A stretch of 64,000 nucleotides of DNA, taken from Pseudonocardia oceani (GTDB lineage Bacteria > Actinomycetota > Actinomycetes > Mycobacteriales > Pseudonocardiaceae). The notes under the pieces are model-generated. The model made no database searches and was not told the DNA's origin. It worked only from the letters and a program-made list of their open reading frames with translations. The stretch is taken from positions 5,772,501 through 5,836,500 of the forward strand of contig NZ_JADQDF010000001.1 in NCBI RefSeq assembly GCF_019263585.2, in the 5' to 3' direction. Below, in pieces: positions 20,937 through 31,001 of this stretch. A program made the position numbers and the translations under genes. Numbering within the stretch: the first letter of the stretch is position 1; each line of letters starts with the position of its first letter.

Positions 20937-21641
20937 GTGGTGGGCAGGCTGCACGGGGTCGTCGCGATGGACGGGCCCTCGGGCACCGGCAAGTCCACCG
21001 TCTCGCGCCGGCTGGCCCGCGAGTGCTCGGTTCCCTACCTCGACACCGGCGCCATGTACCGCGCCGCCACCCTCGCGGTGCTGCGCGCGGGGCTCGACGC
21101 CGACAGTCCGGCATCCGAGGTCGTCGCCGCCGCGGCGGGCGCGGAGATCGAGTCGGGCACCGACCCGTCGGCGCCCAGGATCCTGCTCTCCGGTGAGGAC
21201 GTCGAGGCCGAGATCCGGGGCGCGGCGGTCACCGGGCTGGTCAGCGCGGTGTCGGCGCACCCGGAGGTGCGCGAGCTCGTCGTCGCGCGGCAGCGCGAGC
21301 TGATCGCCGACGCCGTCGAGGCCGACGGCGGGATGGTCGTCGAAGGGCGTGACATCGGCACCGTCGTGGCGCCGGACGCGGCGCTCAAGGTCTACCTCAC
21401 CGCCTCCGACGAGATCCGGGCGGCGCGGCGCGGCGCGCAGGACCGCAAGGCCGGGCGCGGGGCCGACGCGGCCACGGTGCTCGCCTCGGTGCGCCGCCGC
21501 GACCACCTCGACACCACCCGCACCACCTCGCCCCTGACCGCCGCCGCCGACGCCGTCGTCCTGGACACCGACCACCTGAGCGTGGACGCCGTGCTCGACG
21601 AGCTGCGCAGGCTGGTGGGGGAGCGGGGCCTGGTGCGGTGA
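20937..21641 (+). CDS. cmk: Cytidylate kinase
   Basis: 234 aa. It converts CMP/dCMP to CDP/dCDP. The P-loop is MDGPSGTGKSTVSRRLA, followed by YLDTGAMYRA, VVEGRDIGTVVAPDAALKVY and the LID RAARRGAQDRK. GTG at 20937 is chosen because GGAGG lies nine bases upstream and the length then fits; an in-frame ATG at 20859 would add 26 residues with no family counterpart. Confidence 0.93.
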   Translation: MVGRLHGVVAMDGPSGTGKSTVSRRLARECSVPYLDTGAMYRAATLAVLRAGLDADSPASEVVAAAAGAEIESGTDPSAPRILLSGEDVEAEIRGAAVTGLVSAVSAHPEVRELVVARQRELIADAVEADGGMVVEGRDIGTVVAPDAALKVYLTASDEIRAARRGAQDRKAGRGADAATVLASVRRRDHLDTTRTTSPLTAAADAVVLDTDHLSVDAVLDELRRLVGERGLVR

Positions 21642-22297
21642 CCGGCGCGCAGGTCCCGGGCACGCAGCTCCCGCCGGGGGCGTGGCCCTGGCTGCACGAC
21701 CTGGCCCGGTGGGTCGGCACCTGGTTGTTCACGCCGTTCTACCGGGTGCACGTGCAGCACGGTGAGCGGTTGCCGGCCACCGGCCCGGTGGTGCTCGTCG
21801 CCAACCACAGCGCGTTCGTCGACGGGCCGCTGCTGTTCGGACTGGTCGGGCGCCGCGCGGTGTTCCTGGTCAAGCAGGAGATGTTCGACGGCCCACTGGG
21901 CCGGGCACTGCCGCGGATCGGGCAGGTGGGCGTGCGCCGCGGGGCGCCCGACCGCCGCCCGCTCACGGCCGCGCTGGCGGTGCTGCGCGAGGGCGGGCTC
22001 GTCGGGGTGTTCCCCGAGGGCACGCGCGGCGACGGCGACATGGCCGCCGCGCAGCACGGCGCGGCCTGGCTCGCGCGGACCGCGGGCGCGGTCGTCGTCC
22101 CGGTCGTGTGCCGGGGCACCCGGCGCCGCCCGGGCGAGCGGCGCCGCCACCGGCCGCGCGTGGACGTGCTGTTCGGTCCACCGCTGGACCTCCCCGCAGG
22201 TGGTGGGCGAGCAGGACTCGCCGCCGCCACCGAGACCGTCCGGGCCGAGCTGGCCGGGATGGTCCGAGAACTCGATGCGTTACGGAGCAGGACATGA
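21638..22297 (+). CDS. 1-acyl-sn-glycerol-3-phosphate acyltransferase (PlsC family)
   Basis: 219 aa; GTG overlaps the cmk stop. Catalytic NHSAFVD (the HX4D motif), the FPEGTRG glycerophosphate-binding motif and VPVVCRGT are all present. It acylates lysophosphatidate or a related acceptor at the membrane. Its location between cmk and der is common in actinobacteria. Confidence 0.9.
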   Translation: MTGAQVPGTQLPPGAWPWLHDLARWVGTWLFTPFYRVHVQHGERLPATGPVVLVANHSAFVDGPLLFGLVGRRAVFLVKQEMFDGPLGRALPRIGQVGVRRGAPDRRPLTAALAVLREGGLVGVFPEGTRGDGDMAAAQHGAAWLARTAGAVVVPVVCRGTRRRPGERRRHRPRVDVLFGPPLDLPAGGGRAGLAAATETVRAELAGMVRELDALRSRT

Positions 22298-23730
22298 GCG
22301 AGTACGACGACGACACCATCTCGGAGATGGGCCGGTTGGGCCTGGACCCGTCCGAGTTCACCGACGCCGATCTGGCCGACGGTGCCGACGGCGAGTCCGA
22401 GGGGTTGGTCCCGGCACCGGTGCTGGCCGTGGTCGGGCGCCCCAACGTCGGCAAGTCGACGCTGGTCAACCGCCTGCTGGGCCGTCGCGAGGCCGTCGTG
22501 CAGGACATCCCGGGCGTCACGCGCGACCGGATCGCCTACGACGCGCTGTGGAACGGCCGCCGCTTCACCCTCGTCGACACCGGCGGCTGGGAGCCCGATG
22601 CCAAGGGGCTGCAGGCCTCGGTGGCGGCGCAGGCGGAGATGGCGATGCAGACGGCCGACGCCGTGCTGCTCGTCGTCGACGCCTCGGTGGGGGCGACCAC
22701 CACCGACGAGGCCGTCGCGCGGGTGCTGCGCCGCGGCGACGTGCCGGTGATGCTGTGCGCCACGAAGGTCGACGACGACCGGCTCACCTCCGACATCGCG
22801 GCCCTGTGGCGCCTCGGCCTGGGCGAGCCCTACCCGGTGTCGGGCCTGCACGGTCGCGGCTCGGGCGACCTGCTCGACGCCATCCTGGAGATCCTCCCGG
22901 AGAGCCCGCGCGACCTCGGGCTGGGCACCGCGGGCGGGCCGCGCCGCGTGGCGCTGGTGGGCAAGCCGAACGTCGGCAAGTCGAGCCTGCTCAACCGCGT
23001 CTCGGGGGAGGTGCGCTCGGTGGTGCACGACGTCGCCGGCACCACCGTCGACCCCGTCGACTCCCTGGTGGAGCTCGACGGCGAGGTGTGGCGGTTCGTC
23101 GACACCGCGGGCCTGCGCAAGCGCGTCAACACCGCGAGCGGCATGGAGTACTACGCCAGCCTGCGCACGAAGGCCGCGATCGAGGCGGCGGAGGTGGCCG
23201 TCGTCCTCATCGACGCGGGCGAGCCGATCGCCGAGCAGGACCAGCGCGTGATCACGATGGTCGAGGAGGCCGGGCGCGCACTGGTGCTGGTGTTCAACAA
23301 GTGGGACCTCGTCGACGAGGACCGCCGCCTCGCCATGAAGCGCGAGCTCGAGCGCGACCTGGTGCGCGTGCGCTGGGCCGAGCGCGTCAACATCTCGGCG
23401 CTGACGGGCCGGTCGGTCGTCAAGGTCGCACCCGCGCTGCGCACCGCGCTGGCGTCGTGGGACCGGCGGGTGCCGACCGGACGGCTCAACGGCTGGCTGT
23501 CCGAGGTCGTCAACGCCACTCCGCCGCCGGTCCGCTCCGGCAAGCAGCCCAAGATCCTGTTCGCCACGCAGGCCGCCACCCGCCCGCCGACGTTCGTGCT
23601 GTTCACCAGCGGGTTCCTCGAGGCGGGCTACCGGCGGTTCCTGGAGCGGCGGCTGCGCGAGGAGTTCGGGTTCACCGGCTCGCCGATCCGGATGTCGATC
23701 CGGGTGCGCGAGAAGCGTCCGCGCAAGTAG
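22294..23730 (+). CDS. der: Ribosome-assembly GTPase Der (EngA)
   Basis: 478 aa. Two tandem GTPase domains: G1 GRPNVGKST with DTGGWE, and GKPNVGKSS with DTAGL, plus NKWD in the second domain. The C-terminal KH-like domain (PPPVRSGKQPKILFATQ) binds rRNA during 50S maturation. The N-terminus has an acidic extension of about 40 residues, usual in actinobacteria. ATG overlaps the acyltransferase stop. It is the last gene of the conserved block. Confidence 0.96.
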   Translation: MSEYDDDTISEMGRLGLDPSEFTDADLADGADGESEGLVPAPVLAVVGRPNVGKSTLVNRLLGRREAVVQDIPGVTRDRIAYDALWNGRRFTLVDTGGWEPDAKGLQASVAAQAEMAMQTADAVLLVVDASVGATTTDEAVARVLRRGDVPVMLCATKVDDDRLTSDIAALWRLGLGEPYPVSGLHGRGSGDLLDAILEILPESPRDLGLGTAGGPRRVALVGKPNVGKSSLLNRVSGEVRSVVHDVAGTTVDPVDSLVELDGEVWRFVDTAGLRKRVNTASGMEYYASLRTKAAIEAAEVAVVLIDAGEPIAEQDQRVITMVEEAGRALVLVFNKWDLVDEDRRLAMKRELERDLVRVRWAERVNISALTGRSVVKVAPALRTALASWDRRVPTGRLNGWLSEVVNATPPPVRSGKQPKILFATQAATRPPTFVLFTSGFLEAGYRRFLERRLREEFGFTGSPIRMSIRVREKRPRK

Positions 23731-23823
23731 TGGGTCCCCGGCCACCGCTTCCCGGGCCCAGCAGGGCGAGCGAGGGCGGCGGTCGGGGGTGGGGTAGGCT
23801 GATCGAGCCTCTTCGGGGGCGGC

Positions 23824-23901
<78 letters not shown>

Positions 23902-23916
<15 letters not shown>

Positions 23917-23942
23917 TCCTTCGTGGCGAACCGCCCGTTTCG
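23902..23942 (+). terminator. Hairpin terminator after tRNA-Pro
   Basis: CGAAACGGGCGGTTC pairs with GAACCGCCCGTTTCG around an 11-base loop, a 15-bp stem, followed by the short T-containing tract TTGTTCC. Copies of this hairpin also follow att2 and att4. Confidence 0.7.
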
Positions 23943-24009
23943 TTGTTCCACCTGCTGTTTCGTGCGCGGTCTTCGGTGCTCGTCCGGCGGCGGTCCGCAT
24001 CTTCATGAT

Positions 24010-25215
24010 CTACATCGCCTCGGGCTGGGGACCGCTCGGGGACCGCGGCGTGCGGAGGTAGGCGGTGAGCGCCTCTCCGGCGTCGGTGATGGTGCGGCGG
24101 TCAGGATGCAGGTAGCACTGCGTCGTCGTCAGCGATCCGTGTCCGGCGATGACGCGCAGGACGTGCACGGGCACTCCTGCGTCGGCCATCCACGTGAGCC
24201 CGGTGTGGCGCAGGGCGTGGCGCCGGAGGTGCTCCAGGCCGAGCGAGCTCACGACCTCGTCCCAGTGTGTGGCGTCGCGGAGGACGGCGGTGGTGATGCG
24301 CCCGCCCCGTGGTCCGGTGAAGAGACGGGCGTCGGGCCGTCCGTCTGCGGTGGCGATCCGGCGCGCGACGAGCTCGCGGACGTCGGCGATCAGCGGCACG
24401 ACCCGCGCGCGTTTGCCCTTGGTGCCCTTGTCGACGAGCCCGCCGGGTGAGGGTGTGGTCTGGCGTCGGACGGTCCACACCCAGGTCCGGGTGTCGATGT
24501 CGCCGACGCGGCACCCGGAGACCTCTCCGATTCGCGCGGCGGTGCAGGCGGCGAAGACGGTGACGTCGCCCCAACCGCCGTGCTGGTCGGCCGATCTCGC
24601 CACGAGTGCGTCGGCCAGCCGGATCAGCGTGTCCCAGTCGGGCAACGCGAGTGAGCGGGGATCGTCGAGTTCGTCCTCGGCTGCACGGAACTGGTGCTGC
24701 CACCCGGTGATGCGGGCCGGGTTCCGATCAACGATGCCGTCCCGCACCGCCTGCTCCATGACGCGGACGAGGACGGCGAGGCTGTTCTTGATCGTGGAGC
24801 GGCTGCACTCGTCGGCGATCCAGCCGCCCGCGGCGCGGTCGACAGCACCGTTGGTGATCATCCGGGGTGTGAGATGACCGAGTGACGGGACGACACGTCG
24901 TCGCCAGCCCGACAGGTAGGGGTCCAGCGTCTTGGCCTCCAGACCGCGCAGCGCAAGCGGCATGACGGCCTCGCCGTACTCGGCGAGCGTCACGGTGGCC
25001 GTTCCCGGGTGGACGCCGCCCAGTGCCAGGCGTCGCATCTGATCGACCCATGCGGTGGCCAGCTCCTCGGCGGCGAAGGCCTCGGACTTCGACCGCCTCC
25101 TGCCCGACGCGGGATCGGTCCACCGGACCCGGGCGCGGAACCGGAGCGGACGGTCGGGTCGTTCCTCGATCGCGCCGTGCAGCAGAACACCGAGAGGGAC
25201 GCCGGGGACGGTCAC
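24010..25215 (-). CDS. Tyrosine site-specific integrase of element A
   Basis: 401 aa. The AP2-like arm-binding N-terminus (RFRARVRWTDPASGRRRSKS) and core-binding domain precede the catalytic domain with Arg in CTAARIGEVSGC, Lys region VDKGTKGKRARVVPL, HALRHTGLTWM, AGHGSLTTTQ and nucleophile Tyr in CYLHPD. The GTG at 25215 overlaps the excisionase stop. The gene reads toward the tRNA, ending 113 bases from it, the usual layout for elements in tRNA 3' ends. It appears intact. Confidence 0.95.
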   Translation of the reverse strand: MTVPGVPLGVLLHGAIEERPDRPLRFRARVRWTDPASGRRRSKSEAFAAEELATAWVDQMRRLALGGVHPGTATVTLAEYGEAVMPLALRGLEAKTLDPYLSGWRRRVVPSLGHLTPRMITNGAVDRAAGGWIADECSRSTIKNSLAVLVRVMEQAVRDGIVDRNPARITGWQHQFRAAEDELDDPRSLALPDWDTLIRLADALVARSADQHGGWGDVTVFAACTAARIGEVSGCRVGDIDTRTWVWTVRRQTTPSPGGLVDKGTKGKRARVVPLIADVRELVARRIATADGRPDARLFTGPRGGRITTAVLRDATHWDEVVSSLGLEHLRRHALRHTGLTWMADAGVPVHVLRVIAGHGSLTTTQCYLHPDRRTITDAGEALTAYLRTPRSPSGPQPEAM

Positions 25216-25418
25216 GCGGCGGTGCCCGGATCGCTGCGCTGCTGCTCCAGCCAGGCCTCGACATCCGTCCTCGCGTAGATGGTGTGTCGCGCCGAGACCC
25301 GGACGAACGGGGGCCCCTCCGGTGGCGTGGCGGTGCGCCACCGACGCACCGACGAGGGATCGACACCGAGGAGGTCCGCGAGCTCTTCGGTCGTGAACCA
25401 CGTGTCGTGCGAATTCAT
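25212..25418 (-). CDS. Excisionase-like helix-turn-helix protein
   Basis: 68 aa. The MerR/Xis-type winged HTH reads FTTEELADLLGVDPSSVRRW ... VRVSARHTIYARTDVEAWLE. Translationally coupled to the integrase (GTGA), which is the standard xis-int arrangement. It probably biases recombination toward excision. Confidence 0.87.
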   Translation of the reverse strand: MNSHDTWFTTEELADLLGVDPSSVRRWRTATPPEGPPFVRVSARHTIYARTDVEAWLEQQRSDPGTAA

Positions 25419-25659
25419 GATCGACTCCAGCGGGTGCGATGATCGCGCACTGCGCGGCGATCTAGCTCGATGGTCCGGAACCCGACGTCCGACCTCGTGG
25501 TCGGAGGCGGTCGGACCGTGGCTGTCGCGTGGTCGAGCATGGGCCGGCCGGGCGCGTCGACCACGGAACGACCGATGGGGACAACTGATCCGTGGCGCAC
25601 CGATCGACGGGACAGGAGCGTGGTCGATCTGTTGCCACCCGTGGTCAGGCGGTCAGCTT

Positions 25660-27295
<1,636 letters not shown>

Positions 27296-27641
27296 CGTCG
27301 CGCCCCCATCCACCCCAGCTGCAGCCGACGCGCGCGGAGTCGGGTCGCGGTGCCGGAGCGGTCTCGCCCGGACATCGGGCCGGCGGGCTGGCCTGTTACT
27401 CGTCGGCCGTATCGGTCGGGGTGCGCAGGTGACCACAGTTCAGCGAGATATGCCGATGGCAGCCTTCTGGCTCGGAAGGGCGGGAACGGGGGCGTTCCCG
27501 ATGGGGCAGGCGGGCGGTGCGTGGTCGTCGCGGACGACTCGGCGTCTGGCGTGACCACGCATCGATCCGGCCGCGATGGTCGCCTGTCGCCCTGGATGGA
27601 TCGGCCTGGCTGCGGGACGCCGGCGAGCTCGTGCAGGTGAG
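27296..27641. other. Intergenic stretch, no gene recognised
   Basis: About 350 bases upstream of the DUF4236/TerD gene. It contains the region where that gene's promoter should be. No convincing hexamers, RNA gene or repeat is seen. Confidence 0.4.
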
Positions 27642-27773
27642 GTGCGGTACTACCGGGTGGTGGTTCGGTTCTCGGAGTCGGAGCGCTGCAAGCTCGACGA
27701 TGTGGGGCGCGTGGCCGGTGGCGCGCTGGTGGCCCTCCTCGTGCGCGACGTCACCGGGGCGGACCGAGCGTGA
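27642..27773 (+). CDS. Possible 43-aa protein, ribbon-helix-helix-like
   Basis: GTG follows GCAGGTGAG. The product contains VVVRFSESERCKLDDVGRVA then GGALVALLVRDV, which resembles the beta-strand plus helices of short RHH/MobC-type DNA-binding proteins. It ends 13 bases before the convergent TetR gene. Too short to be certain; it may be a remnant. Confidence 0.3.
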   Translation: MRYYRVVVRFSESERCKLDDVGRVAGGALVALLVRDVTGADRA

Positions 27774-27788
27774 CGGCGGCGGGTCAGG

Positions 27789-28379
27789 TCACCTCGAGCC
27801 CACGATGCGCATCGCGAAGTCGGTGTACTCATCTGCGACCTGGTCGGCCGTGCGGGGTCCGTCGTCCCGGAACCAGCGGGCGACGCTGACGCACATCTCC
27901 CGGATCGCGAACGAGGCCAGAGCGGGAGAGTCGACCGAGAACCGTCCCGCGGTCACTCCCTCCTCGATGATCGCGCGCAGCGCGTGGTCGTGTCGGCGGC
28001 GGAGTTCCTGCATCTCCGAGCGGTGCGGTTCGTCCAGGCTGGAGGTGTCGCGGTTGACCACGATCGCCTCGCGGCGGTGCGACGCGTGGCGCAGCGCGTA
28101 GGCGCGGACTGCCGCACGCAGCTTGTCCCCGGGGTCGGTCAGGCCGTCCGTCGCCGCCGCGAAGTCGTCGAGCACGCCCGTGACGGTGCCCCGGACGATG
28201 GTGAGCAGGAGGCCCTGCTTGCCACGCATGTGGTTGTACAGGCTGGGGGTGCGGACCTCGAGCGACTCGGCGATCTGGCTCAGCGCGGTGCCGTGGTAGC
28301 CGAGCTCGGCGAACAGGGTCAGAGCGGAGTCGAGGACGGCCGCGCTCGTGACCGTGGTGCGTTCACCGGTCCTGGTCAT
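27789..28379 (-). CDS. TetR family regulator (second of a tandem pair)
   Basis: 196 aa. The N-terminal HTH is ALTLFAELGYHGTALSQIAE ... VRTPSLYNHMRGKQGLL; the C-terminal ligand domain carries EMCVSVARWFRDDGPRTADQ. About 60% similar by eye to the upstream TetR and with the same C-terminal phrase ADEYTDFA.RIVG, so the two arose by duplication. Its ATG overlaps the end of the upstream gene by 17 bases. It probably shares control of the divergent catabolic operon. Confidence 0.92.
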   Translation of the reverse strand: MTRTGERTTVTSAAVLDSALTLFAELGYHGTALSQIAESLEVRTPSLYNHMRGKQGLLLTIVRGTVTGVLDDFAAATDGLTDPGDKLRAAVRAYALRHASHRREAIVVNRDTSSLDEPHRSEMQELRRRHDHALRAIIEEGVTAGRFSVDSPALASFAIREMCVSVARWFRDDGPRTADQVADEYTDFAMRIVGSR

Positions 28380-29001
28380 CGGCGTCCATCTCCGTGTGAC
28401 CGACGATCCGCAGTGCGAAGTCGGTGTACTCGTCGGCGACCTGCTCGGCGGTGCGGGACCCGTCCTCGCGGAACCAGCGCGCGATGCTGACGCACATCTC
28501 CAGGATCGCGAACGACGCGAGGGCGGGGGAGTCGACGCGGAACACGCCGGCGGCGATGCCGTCACCGATCACGGCCCGGACGGCCCGCTCGTGGTCGCGG
28601 CGGCGCTCCCGCATCCGGGTCAGCGCGGGTTCCGGGAGGTTCGTGGTGTCGCGGTTGACGACCAGTGCCTCTCGGCGGTGCGTCGCGTGGCGCAGCGCGT
28701 AGATCCGGACCGCGCGGCGCAGGCGCTGGACGGGATCGGTGACGCCGGCCACCGAACCCTCGAAGTCGGCGAGCACCTCGTCGAGCGTGCGCTCGACGAT
28801 CTTCTCGAGCAGCTCCTGCTTGGAGCGCATGTGGTTGTACAGGCTCGAGGTGCGTATCCCCAGGTCGGCGGCGATCTGGCTGACGGCGGTTCCGTGGTAG
28901 CCACGGGCGGCGAACACGGTGAGTGCGGCGTCCAGGACGGCGTCGGACGTGACCCCGGCCCGGACGTCGGGAGGACTTGGATCGGCACGCACCGGGGACA
29001 T
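28363..29001 (-). CDS. TetR family regulator (first of a tandem pair)
   Basis: 212 aa. The HTH is ALTVFAARGYHGTAVSQIAA ... RTSSLYNHMRSKQELL. The C-terminal half is closely related to that of the following TetR. The gene is divergent from the symporter operon, with palindromic DNA in between, the usual arrangement for a local repressor. TetR proteins of this type often respond to acyl-CoA or aromatic ligands; the ligand here is unknown. Confidence 0.93.
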   Translation of the reverse strand: MSPVRADPSPPDVRAGVTSDAVLDAALTVFAARGYHGTAVSQIAADLGIRTSSLYNHMRSKQELLEKIVERTLDEVLADFEGSVAGVTDPVQRLRRAVRIYALRHATHRREALVVNRDTTNLPEPALTRMRERRRDHERAVRAVIGDGIAAGVFRVDSPALASFAILEMCVSIARWFREDGSRTAEQVADEYTDFALRIVGHTEMDADDQDR

Positions 29002-29024
29002 GCCGGCGACTCTACCCTTGCCAT

Positions 29025-29076
29025 ACGAATGAGCGTTAGCTAGCTTCCCAGCTACGAACGAGCGTTAGCTCGTAGC
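29025..29076. promoter_or_regulatory. Two CGTTAG-centred operator-like sites between TetR and the symporter operon
   Basis: The 26-bp sequence at 29051-29076 is an imperfect palindrome with arms GCTACGA and TCGTAGC; 10 of 13 base pairs match. Its core GAGCGTTAGC also occurs at 29031-29040 next to AGCTAGCT. The sites sit 27-78 bases before the DUF485 start and 24-75 bases before the TetR start, a good place for TetR control in both directions. Confidence 0.6.
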
Positions 29077-29102
29077 CCCCCTGCGCACCGAGAGGCAACT
29101 CG

Positions 29103-29429
29103 ATGACGAGCCGAATCAGCCCTGCGATCGACTGGTCGGCGGTGCAGCGCTCCGAGGAGTTCCGGGCGCTGGTCGCCCGGCGCGGACGGTTCGTCCGCGT
29201 CGCCGCCGCGGCGATCCTCACCTGGTTCGCCGTGTTCCTCGCGGTGGTCGGGGCCGCCCCGGCCTTCGCCGGCACGGTGGTCGTGGCCGGGATGACGGTG
29301 GGTTTCCTGCTCGGCCTGAGCCAGTTCGTCCTGGCCTGGTTCCTCACCTGGCGCTACCTGCGCCTGTCGACGACGGTCTTCTCCGGTCTCGAGGACCGGG
29401 TCCTGGCGCTCGCGGCGGTGCGGGCGTGA
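29103..29429 (+). CDS. DUF485 membrane protein
   Basis: 108 aa with a cytosolic N-terminus, two membrane helices (VAAAAILTWFAVFLAVVGAA and VVAGMTVGFLLGLSQFVLAW) and LTWRYLRLS at the end. DUF485 proteins (YjcH type) sit upstream of acetate/cation symporters and are thought to assist them. ATG has GAGAGGCA upstream. The stop overlaps the symporter GTG. Confidence 0.9.
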   Translation: MTSRISPAIDWSAVQRSEEFRALVARRGRFVRVAAAAILTWFAVFLAVVGAAPAFAGTVVVAGMTVGFLLGLSQFVLAWFLTWRYLRLSTTVFSGLEDRVLALAAVRA

Positions 29430-30985
29430 ACACGACGCGGCTCCTCGCCTTCGCCCTGATCGTGGGCGTCACGGTGCTGGTCACCGTCTGGGCGTCGCGG
29501 CGCACCAGCTCGGCCACCGACTTCTTCGCGGCCGGCCGGGGCATCTCCGGGCCGCAGAACGGCCTGGCCATCGCGGGTGACCTGATGTCCGCGGCCACGT
29601 TCCTCGGCTTCACCGGGCTGATGTACCTGTCCGGGTTCGACGGGTGGATCATGCCGTCGGTCACGCTGGTGGCGTTCGTGCTCATCCTGCTGCTGTTCGC
29701 GGAGCGGATGCGCAACGCCGGCCGGTACACCGTCGCCGACGTCCTGTCGTTCCGCCTGCGCGAGCGTCCCGTCCGCGCAGCGACCGCCGCATCGACGGTC
29801 CTGGTCGCCGTCATCTACCTGGTGGCGCAGCTGGTCGGCGCCGGTGTGCTGATCCGCGCGCTGACCGGGCTGGACTTCGTGCCCGCGGTCGTCCTGACCG
29901 GCGTCGCGATGCTCGGCTACGTCGTGTTCGGCGGGATGCTCGCCACGACCTGGGTGCAGATCATCAAGGCCGTCCTCCTGTTGTCCGCGGGCCTTGCGCT
30001 GACCGTCGGGGTGCTGGTGCAGACCGGGTTCAGCCTCGAGGTGCTGTTCACGACCGCGGCGGCGAACAGCCCGGCCGGGGACGCCTACCTGATGCCCGGC
30101 GGCTCGGGGCGCTCGTTCCTCGACACCGTCTCCGTCGCGCTCGCCTTCGCGATCGGCACGGCCGCGCTGCCGCACATCCTCATCCGCTTCTTCACCGTCC
30201 CCGACGCCAAGCGGGCCCGCTCCTCTGCGGGCTGGGCCACTGCCCTGATCGGCTCGTTCTTCGTCATGACGGCGGTCATCGGCTTCGGGGCCCGCGCGGT
30301 CCTCCCGCCGGAGGCCGCCGAGGGTGTGGGCAAGAGCGGCAACCTGGCCGCCCCGCTGCTGGCGGAGTTCCTCGGCGGCGGGGCCGGCACGGTCGGCGGC
30401 GACCTGTTCACCGCGTTCGTCTCGGCGGTCGCGTTCGCCACGATCCTGGCCGTGGTCGCCGGGCTGGTCCTCTCGGCGTCCGGTGCGGTCGCCCACGACC
30501 TGTGGACCAACGTGGTCCGCCGCGGCCGCGAGGCCGGGGACGAGACCGCCATCGCCCGGTACGCCGCCGCCGGGATCGGCGGGGTCGCGATCGTCATCAC
30601 GCTGGTCGCCGGGCCGAACTTCAACGTCGCCTTCCTCGTGGGTCTCGCCCTCTCGGTCGCAGCCGGCGCCAACTTCCCGGCCCTGCTGCTCGCCCTGACC
30701 TGGCGCCGCTTCACCACGACCGGGGCGATCGCGGGCATCACCGCGGGACTGGTCACCTCGATCGCGCTGATCGTGCTCGGGCCGTCGGTCTGGCCCGGCG
30801 GCGCCGCCGCCGCGCCCTACCCGATCGAGTACCCGACCCTCGTGGCCATCCCGGTGGGCTTCCTCGCCTGCTGGTTCGGGTCGGTGCTGTCGAGCGAGCG
30901 CGGCGCCACGCGCTCCTTCGACGAGCTGCAGGTCCGCTCCCAGACCGGCCTGGGCTCCGAGCAGGCCACGGTCTCCACCCACTGA
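29426..30985 (+). CDS. ActP-like sodium:solute symporter (monocarboxylate)
   Basis: 519 aa, about 13 membrane helices, solute:sodium symporter family. SSATDFFAAGRGISGPQNGL and AIAGDLMSAATFLGFTGLMY are close to the acetate permease ActP. It probably imports a short or aromatic carboxylate for the ligase encoded next. GTG start overlaps the DUF485 stop. Confidence 0.92.
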   Translation: MNTTRLLAFALIVGVTVLVTVWASRRTSSATDFFAAGRGISGPQNGLAIAGDLMSAATFLGFTGLMYLSGFDGWIMPSVTLVAFVLILLLFAERMRNAGRYTVADVLSFRLRERPVRAATAASTVLVAVIYLVAQLVGAGVLIRALTGLDFVPAVVLTGVAMLGYVVFGGMLATTWVQIIKAVLLLSAGLALTVGVLVQTGFSLEVLFTTAAANSPAGDAYLMPGGSGRSFLDTVSVALAFAIGTAALPHILIRFFTVPDAKRARSSAGWATALIGSFFVMTAVIGFGARAVLPPEAAEGVGKSGNLAAPLLAEFLGGGAGTVGGDLFTAFVSAVAFATILAVVAGLVLSASGAVAHDLWTNVVRRGREAGDETAIARYAAAGIGGVAIVITLVAGPNFNVAFLVGLALSVAAGANFPALLLALTWRRFTTTGAIAGITAGLVTSIALIVLGPSVWPGGAAAAPYPIEYPTLVAIPVGFLACWFGSVLSSERGATRSFDELQVRSQTGLGSEQATVSTH

Positions 30986-31001
30986 CCGGAGAGGGGTCGC
31001 T

